The notes below the pieces were generated by a model that was not told the origin of the DNA, did no database searches, and saw nothing but the letters and a program-made list of their open reading frames with translations. 64,000 nucleotides of DNA, from contig CM067367.1 in the NCBI GenBank assembly GCA_034401795.1, positions 82,248,926 to 82,312,925 on the forward strand, read 5' to 3'. Shown here in pieces: positions 57,300 through 64,000 of the stretch; the stretch's first letter is position 1, and each line of letters opens with the position of its first letter. The translations under genes were made by a program, and so were the position numbers. The stretch is from Chaetoderma sp. LZ-2023a. Its lineage: Eukaryota; Mollusca; Caudofoveata; Chaetodermatida; Chaetodermatidae.

Positions 57300-58000
57300 G
57301 TTTCATTTTCCGCGATCCACTTTAATACCAGATCTGTAAGAAAAATATTGATAAAATGAGCGCATTCTTAGACTCTAGTACAATTGAATTTAGCATCATA
57401 GGGATTACTGAGACCTGGCTGAAACATGACTCACTTATTTGCTTAATTAATACAAAAAACTTTAAACTAATTGAGAATCACAGGATGACTAAAAAGGGTG
57501 GCGGTGTAGGCATCTACATAAAAAACAACTTACAGTGTACTTTGAGGGAGGATCTGTCAAGAATATATTGAAAACATTTTCATCGAGATCCCTATGGAAA
57601 AAGGAAAGAATAAAATTATCGGTGTCACTTACAGGCTTCCTGGTAGTAACATTGATAAGGTGACTGAAATCCTAGAAAAGATTCTACATACTATACAAAA
57701 TGAAAGTAAATCATCTTATTTTTTAGGAAACTTTAATATTGATCTACTGAAACAAAATACCTTTTACACCCAAGATTTTCTTAATTTAGTAAGAACATAT
57801 GACTTATATCCACTTATCCACAAACCAACAAGAATTACTGAAGACAGCAACTATTATGATAATATTCTCTCAAATAACACTGTAAGAACCAGAAATCAGT
57901 CAGGTATTTTTGTTGCGGACATTTCAGACCATTTACCAATCTATCATATCGAAAAAGAAGATATAAGACGAAGGTCATTTATTAAAGAAGAAGTAGCAAG
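57300..58000 (+). pseudogene. AP endonuclease domain of the LINE
   Basis: Motifs in order are HFNTRSVRK, IIGITETWL (catalytic Glu), GGGVGIYIK, VTYRLPGSN, FLGNFNIDLL and ISDHLPIYH. The usual GDFN is GNFN here, so a catalytic Asp is replaced. Breaks are a frameshift near 57345 and a stop at 57569-57571. The domain nicks target DNA to prime reverse transcription. The open frame resumes at 57594. Confidence 0.8.
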
Positions 58001-60140
58001 TAGAGATTTAAAAAAAGAAAGCATTGAAACGTTCAAAAATAATATGGCAAATATCAATTGGGATCAAGTCCTAGAATCTCAGTCATGCGAAGATGCCTAT
58101 AACATATTCCATTCTATGTGTACTAACATGTACGAATCTGCATTTCTACTAAAACAAGTTAAAGGATTAAAGCCAACCCCAACTAAGCCACGGCTGACAA
58201 GAGGACTGATAGCTGCCTGCCACAAAAAGAATACGTTACACTTGGCTTTCATTAAATGTCCGACAAAGCACAATGATTCACAATTCAAAGGATATTGCAA
58301 CAGAGTAAAGCAAATAATCAGGAGAGCGAAAATTAACTATTATCATAATAAATTTGATGAACAAACAGACAATATAAAAGAAACTTGGAAATTAATTAAA
58401 ACATTACTGAATAAGCAAAAAAGAGATTATGAAATATCACGGTTTATCTATGAAAATAACACCATAACAGACAAAAAGGAAATAGCAGACAAATTCAATG
58501 AATATTTTATTAATATTGGGCCCGAGCTTTCCAAAAAGAGTCAACCTAACTCCAATAAATGCATACAGGACTACCTGACAGGCCAATGCTCAGATTTTCT
58601 ATTCCCAGCAGATAATAAAGAAATCTACAGGATCCGAATGCAAATTAATGCTACTAAATGTACGGGTATTGGCAAGTTCAAATGGAAATTTTTTAGAAAC
58701 TGTGTTACTGAGATACTAACTCCTCCAAATCACATTTGCAATTTGTCACTAACACAGGCCATATTTCCAGCTCGACTAAAGAGGGCATGGATAACCCCTA
58801 TATACAAATCTAAAGACTCACCTAACTTTACTAATTATAGACCGGTCTTAGTACTCCACTTTTCTCAAAACTCCTGGAAAGACTATACTACAACAGAATA
58901 ATTAAGTATCTTAATAAAAACTCTATTCTCTTCCAATCTCAGTATGGTTTCAGAGAAAAGCATTCCACAATGCTTGGCATTGTAGACATGGTGGAAAGAA
59001 TATCTGTGTCCCTGCACAAAAATGAACACATTGTGGGTGTATTTTTTTACCTTTCCAAAGCATTCGATACCATTGACCATAAAATTTTAATAAAAAAAGG
59101 TTATCCTACTATGGAATTAGAGGCACTGTATTAGACTGGATAGAAAGCGAGTTGACTGATAGGGTACAATGCGTTCAATTTAACGGTGTAATATCTGAAA
59201 ATGGAAAATTAATCTGTAGTGTACCCCCAAAGTTCAATTCTAGGGCCTCTGCTGTTCCCACTATACATACATGACCTTCCTAGTTCCTGTGAACATCTAT
59301 CACTAATCTTATTTGCAGATGATACCAATGCTTTCTGCAGCCACAAGGATATAAACTCACTGTACAAAAATGTAAACAGCGAAATGGAAAAAATAACAGA
59401 TTGGTTTAAAGTGAATAAATTATCCCTAAACGTTGACAAAACTAATTACATACTTTTCACAAAATCCTCGAAAGTAAGAAAAACTGCTCTCCCTATATTT
59501 CGCATAAATAATCGGGAAATTCAAGAAGCCAAATATGCCAAATTTTTAGGAATATACCTGGATAAGAACCTAACTTGGGAGAAGCATATAGAAACAGTTA
59601 TATCTAAGGTAGCAAAGAACATCATGGTATCATGCGCAGACTCAGGCCATACTTTCCACCAAATATCATAAAAGACCTATACTGTACACTAATCCTCCCT
59701 CATCTAACATACTGTAATGCTATTTGGTCTAACACACACAAAAATAAGCTAACAAAACTAAAATCATTACAAAACAATCTATTAAACTATTCACCCAAAC
59801 AGCAGAGGGACAAGATATTTTCAAAGTAAACAAACTCCTAAAACTTGAGGACATTAGAAGGGTCCAACTATACACTATTCTTAGGGACTATTACAATGGC
59901 AATCGACACTTATCCCTTTCAAATATATTTATAAAACAGCCAGACATACATTCTCATAACACAAGATCACACAATAACCTATACACAGCCTACCACCGAA
60001 CACAGGCAGCTCAACAAATACCATCAAACCGAGGATTACAATTATGGAATAGTACAGACACTAACCTACGCAAACAAATCATAACACAATTGTCATTTAA
60101 ACAAAGCAATAAGAATACGATCAACAGTAAATACTAACAC
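58001..60140 (+). pseudogene. Reverse transcriptase domain of the LINE
   Basis: A Lys-rich linker (RRAKINYYHNKFDEQ, WKLIKTLLNKQ) leads to RT blocks: ITPIYKSKDSPNFTNYRPV, then SQYGFREKHST, SKAFDTIDHKIL, SILGPLLFPLYIHDLPSS, the catalytic LILFADDTNAF and WFKVNKLSLNVDKTNYILF. The C-terminal part has RRLRPYFPPNIIKDLYCTL and LPHLTYCNAIWSN. Frameshifts lie near 58850, 59095, 59215 and 59625, and stops follow 59829. It has the normal FADD box, so breakage is by frame and not by loss of catalytic residues. Confidence 0.85.
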
Positions 60141-60261
60141 AATGTTTCACCAAGCACAAAAAGTTGATCACCATGGCAGTCAGCAACTAGGTAGAATAGC
60201 ACCCAGCCACCAAAATCACTAAAAATCCCAAAACAAATAATATTAACTTTAACCCAAAGTC

Positions 60262-60308
<47 letters not shown>

Positions 60309-60901
60309 TAATAATAGGATAGGTACCCTTTTCACCACTCTATGTAAATGTATGTCACGTAAGTGTAAACTGTTATGTCACCTTCGTATAATGTGTGGTC
60401 TATGTTGTCCAAATGTTTTCTAAACCTTAATATCATACTACTATCATTCCCTTTTTAACTTTCGCTACCATAATGTTGATATGTTAGCCACCATATGATA
60501 TTGATATGGTGGTGGTGTTTTTATTTATGTTGTACAATTGTTATAATATTATGTGTGTAAGGAGTCCACCGCCCTATAGGCTCTGCCTTAGGTGAAATAC
60601 CTATTGTGACATTAAATATGTACAAAACATTAATGAAATAAATAACATTGAATCTTGAATCCTGCGTGTGGAGAGTTTATCAACTTATGCATCAGCAATA
60701 TGGCTACCTTTTTATTCCGGAATCCTAAGCTACCACGTGGTATCCTAACTATAGGCTTATCGTGTAAGTATTGACTTCATATAATAGGGTTGTGTGACTT
60801 GTGTCTGGCCTTAAAGTTGACGCTTGTGAATGGGAGCTGTTTAACAGGGACCCGAACTACACGCCATCGAAACCAATCAAATCATTATAAACTTGACTTA
60901 A

Positions 60902-61130
60902 CCCTTTAACGCTCATATCAGCCAAAAACGGCTTCTGTAGTGGTCTTGAGAAATGTCCATTTGTACACCAAAAGAAGACTATTTGTTAATGTACCAGTGG
61001 AATTACTGGCTCGATAACAGATCAGTCAATCCAGTGGTAAGTTTTCAAAAATAGTCTTCTCTTGGTCTGCAAATTGACATTTTCTATGAGAAAATTGAAA
61101 TTTTCTTGAATAAATTCGAGGGTTAAAGGG
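60902..61130. mobile_element. TTAA MITE, reference copy
   Basis: 229 bp with ends CCCTTTAACGCTCATATCAG and AAATTCGAGGGTTAAAGGG, flanked by TTAA (60898-60901, 61131-61134). The inside is a palindrome: GACTATTTGTTAATGTACCAGTGGAA mirrors its right half around AACAGATCAGTC. It is non-coding and piggyBac-type by TTAA and CCC ends. Confidence 0.9.
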
Positions 61131-61139
61131 TTAATAATG

Positions 61140-62020
61140 GTGAAGTTCCTAATTTAATCAAATACATGTTTTGTCAGATCAAATATGCTATCAGTAGGAG
61201 ACGTGAGAAATATTTCTGACGAATTTGATGCACATTTGATTTCAGCTACTTTATGTAGTAGAAATGATCGCCAGATATCGCACAACGAATTGGTGTCTTG
61301 TAGGCCTATATAAACGCTTGCTATTGAGTTAGTATTGGAAACTAGTGCGTGGACATTGGGCAATGGCAGCGCCACGAGGGCCAAGGGCCCCCTTCAAGAA
61401 TGCTTTGCACCCATATTTTCCCCCAACCCACCCCACCCGTAGAAAAATTTGCACGAAGCTATATCATGTTATTTTATTTAGAACGCAACATGTGGATGTT
61501 GTTTATTGCTCAGAATGCAAGACATTTTCCCAGATCAACCGCCTCCAACCCCCCCCCCCCCTTCACCCCAGCACTCCCCTCTTCTCCGTCTTTTGGGAGA
61601 GTGCCACGTCCTCCACCGAACAAACCTACCATCTTGCTTGTACACCAAACCACCCCCTAACAAATACATTTCCTGGTGCTGCCACTGCCATTAAGTGTAT
61701 AGGTTACAAGGATATGGTCAGGTTAATGGTGCCTAGCAATTCGATTCCATCTATACAATCATTAACTGAAATCCATCCATGACCTTGTTATATTAATCTG
61801 TCTGGACACGTATAACAAAACGAAAGTACCCGGATATTTACCATTCTCAAATATTCTCTCGTGAATTTGAGTTCTCCATGATTAAATTACGCGTGTTTGT
61901 CGTCATTATAGCATCAGTTTGTACCGAGTTTGTACCGAGCCGCGGTCATGTCGAATCCATCATTTATTGTGAGAACAGATTAACACTTGAAGTCCATGTA
62001 TGTTAAAGCAAACAATCAGA
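61140..62020. other. Spacer with C-rich tract
   Basis: Overlapping frames at 61345-61782 are Pro-rich because of a C-run (61549-61562) and CCACCC repeats; not convincing as genes. Confidence 0.45.
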
Positions 62021-62027
62021 TATTAAG

Positions 62028-62125
62028 TCTGGTCAACATTTTGAAACTAAATTGCTTGGAAACTGCTGCTGCATTATGTAGCAGCAGCTTTTAGACAATT
62101 TAGTTTCAAACTAGTCAATAGAATA
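62028..62125. repeat. Family A-like hairpin, divergent but still paired
   Basis: The left arm TTGAAACTAAATTGCTTGGA and right arm AATTTAGTTTCAAACTAGTC pair around CTGCTGCATTATGTAGCAGCAG. The extra A in ACTAAATT is matched by an extra T in AATTTAGT, so pairing is retained. Confidence 0.8.
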
Positions 62126-62559
62126 TTTCAAGGACGTTATCCGATCTTCTCTAACCTCGGTGGAGTTGACATAGTTATCGGATTAACTGCCATAAACCAA
62201 AGATTTTCTTTTTGAATCATCAGACAGGACTACATCTATTTGACTTGCATGGCCAGATCTGGGTCGTGCTATCGTGGCTGTAAAGGTATGAACTTGATGT
62301 ACTCAGATATAGAGCTTCTCTCATCGAGGAATTATTAAAGAAATCTTAGCGCTGACAAATAAATAGATTTTGAAAATATCCATTTTTGGCAGTAACATTT
62401 CCCAGCCAAATTACTGCACGGAAACATTATACAAAGACGAGGTGCTGGCCATTTGGTTAATAAACACATCCGGTGCTTGTTGACAATTTCTTGACAGAAG
62501 ATGATGACTATGTCCTGAAGATACTTTGTACAGTAAGGGTATTTTTATGCATAGAATAA

Positions 62560-62800
62560 TGGTTAACCTTTAATTTTTTTCAAAGAAAATTTAAATTTTG
62601 TCTTAGAAAATGTCCATTTGCAGACCAAAAGAACACTGTTTTTGAAGATTTACTACTGGGATAACTGGCTCAGTTATTGAACCAGTCATTCCAGCAGTAA
62701 ATTTTCAAAAATAGTCTTCTCCTGGTCTGCAAATAGACATTTCACAAGAACACTGCAGACGCTATTTTTGGTGATATAAGGGTTACATGGTTTTAATAGG
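62560..62800. mobile_element. TTAA MITE copy
   Basis: GTTAACCTTTAATT at the left and GATATAAGGGTTACATGG at the right. The mirrored core holds GTCCATTTGCAGACCA and TCTCCTGGTCTGCAAATAGAC. Confidence 0.75.
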
Positions 62801-63500
62801 ACCAATACAATCATATATTTTAGGAAATACATTTTTTGTTATGTTGGATGATGACTCAATGGATTTGACTTATCTTTAAGATATTGCACATATGACTTCA
62901 CCATAATTGGATGCAATGTTACCCTTGCCTTTAAAATGCTCTTAATTGGTGGGGGTGGGGTCGGGCGACGTTCAGGGTCATCAAAAATGTCTGGTGGGAC
63001 AATACGATAAGAAATTTTCAAACAAATATAAATTTGTATCTCTAGTTTGGACGGTGTAGTTAAATCGGAAAGAATTCAGAAACATCCTAAAAGTTGTCGA
63101 ATTCAAAGAGAATACTCATGCCTCAACCATCGCCGCACAGCGGGGTATAGTAAACATCAAAGTTTGGCACGTGACAAAAACGGTAAAACAATATCAAAGA
63201 AAATGTTTTATGTCATCGCTATGATACATTTGGATTCGAATAATAAACTGATGTTTTCTGTGAATCGGTGATGAACTTCGATGTTAAATGTGTGTAATGT
63301 GGAATTCCTAACATTCACAGACAAATCATCTAAAATAAACTATCTGCCATCCTGGAAAACCTAGCCTACCGCATGTAGCAAGGTACACCAGAGGAGCCGG
63401 ACCTGTCTATTTGCGTGATAGCAGAAGCGTAATTCCTAATATGCAATATGCATCTTTTGAGGTATTAGCTTAACTGTCCCCACATGTATGCTACAGTGTT
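62801..63500. other. Spacer, nothing recognised
   Basis: AT-rich DNA. A 74-codon frame at 63047-63271 is Lys/Arg-rich but shows no domain. Confidence 0.4.
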
Positions 63501-63529
63501 TCAAACATTATCCTAACAACCATTAAACA

Positions 63530-63715
63530 GTCTACAGACGTAAATTAGGAAAACCAAAAACATGCAGAACAGCCACTTCAACCAAATTTATACGAGTAGG
63601 CCTTACCGACGTCTTTAAATTCAGATTTATTCACAGTACTATAAGTGATAGGAACAAACTACCACATGATCTTCTAACCAGTTCAGAATACTAAAAAAAT
63701 CCTATTAGTAAATTT
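63530..63715 (+). pseudogene. LINE C-terminal fragment
   Basis: The plus-strand frame KFRFIHSTISDRNKLPHDLL (about 63617-63676) matches the end of LINE RT proteins (Y-x-F-S-F-x-x-R-T-I-x-x-W-N-x-L-P). ISKFTK follows. It is a 5'-truncated scrap, with R replacing the usual W. Confidence 0.55.
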
Positions 63716-63866
63716 ACAAAATGAATAAGAGGGAAGCAACATATCAAACTTAGCTACATGACTAATAAGCAGTGAAATAATGTCACCATAACTATAATCA
63801 AGATCAAGAATATAATGCAGGTTACTGCATAGACCAGTGCTGGACCAATGCCTGGCCATATTGTCC

Positions 63867-63971
63867 CGGTATTCGGTATTCAGCCAACATCCCACAATTC
63901 ATTGTACTTACTACTGTTTAACTTTAACTGCAAGCGCAATGCATTATGGGATGTTGGCTGAAACCCGAATT
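63867..63971. mobile_element. Small MITE (family D), copy 2
   Basis: ATTCGGTATTCAGCCAACAT and ATGTTGGCTGAAACCCGAAT are inverted ends, as at 6821-6970, with a shorter interior. Confidence 0.75.
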
Positions 63972-64000
63972 GATCCAGCACCAGCCCAGAAAGCTATACT

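Larger units (their letters stand above)
56940..60658 (+). mobile_element. CR1-like LINE, full-domain but broken
   Basis: Plus-strand element with PHD-type zinc finger, AP endonuclease, reverse transcriptase, a 3' UTR with an (ATA)n run (60266-60310) and a 3' end reading TTGAATCTTGAATC. Two short tandem units at the very end and absence of a poly-A tail are typical of the CR1/L2 group. Several frameshifts and stops break the ORF. The 5' boundary is uncertain. Confidence 0.85.

Noticed and set aside
61345-61782. Pro-rich 145-codon frame
   Set aside because: Composition is explained by C-rich tracts, with no domain or splice context.

Overview
The window looks like a piece of intergenic chromosome from a marine invertebrate animal, built almost entirely from transposable elements, their internally deleted derivatives and simple repeats. 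I found no convincing host protein-coding exon, tRNA or rRNA. The animal assignment is inference. It rests on the CR1-type LINE with a PHD finger, a Ty3/Gypsy provirus with a baculovirus-F-like envelope, a Polinton/adintovirus-type relic, piggyBac-type TTAA MITEs, abundant AAT, CTGA and ACGC microsatellites, and tandem repeats of a kind common in mollusc-like genomes. The phylum cannot be fixed from the sequence alone.

Layout. 1-7 kb: truncated and complete foldback MITEs, a 1.7-kb inverted-repeat element (690-2425), a 304-bp near-perfect palindrome (3431-3734) and a tetranucleotide array. 7.4-8.9 kb: decayed tandem repeats, then an (AAT)n array carrying eight copies of a hairpin-bearing unit. 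9.6-13.7 kb: stacked copies of the dominant foldback MITE (called family A here), ending in the left arm of a 2.67-kb inverted duplication. 14-17.3 kb: two MITE groups and a long purine-rich decayed array. 17.95-19.45 kb: a minus-strand LINE reverse-transcriptase fossil. 21.5-22.6 kb: decayed long tandem repeats. 22.63-28.67 kb: a TIR-bounded Polinton-like relic with PC4-like, Cys-rich and packaging-ATPase remains on the minus strand, interrupted by the right arm of the inverted duplication. 29.17-40.82 kb: a complete Ty3/Gypsy provirus on the minus strand, with 1.87-kb LTRs, gag, pol and an F-type envelope gene, flanked by ATAT duplications. 41-56 kb: microsatellites, more family A and TTAA MITEs, and a five-unit 161-bp satellite. 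56.9-60.66 kb: a plus-strand CR1-like LINE with several breaks. 60.9-64 kb: an intact TTAA MITE, another foldback, and a second LINE C-terminal scrap.

The elements show a nested order of insertion: family A MITEs came early, TTAA MITEs and another MITE family inserted into them, a block of these was later copied in inverted orientation into the Polinton-like relic, and the LTR provirus (about 2% LTR divergence) is among the younger arrivals. Family A is the striking background signal: more than 25 copies share a central palindrome whose two arms stay complementary even in divergent copies.
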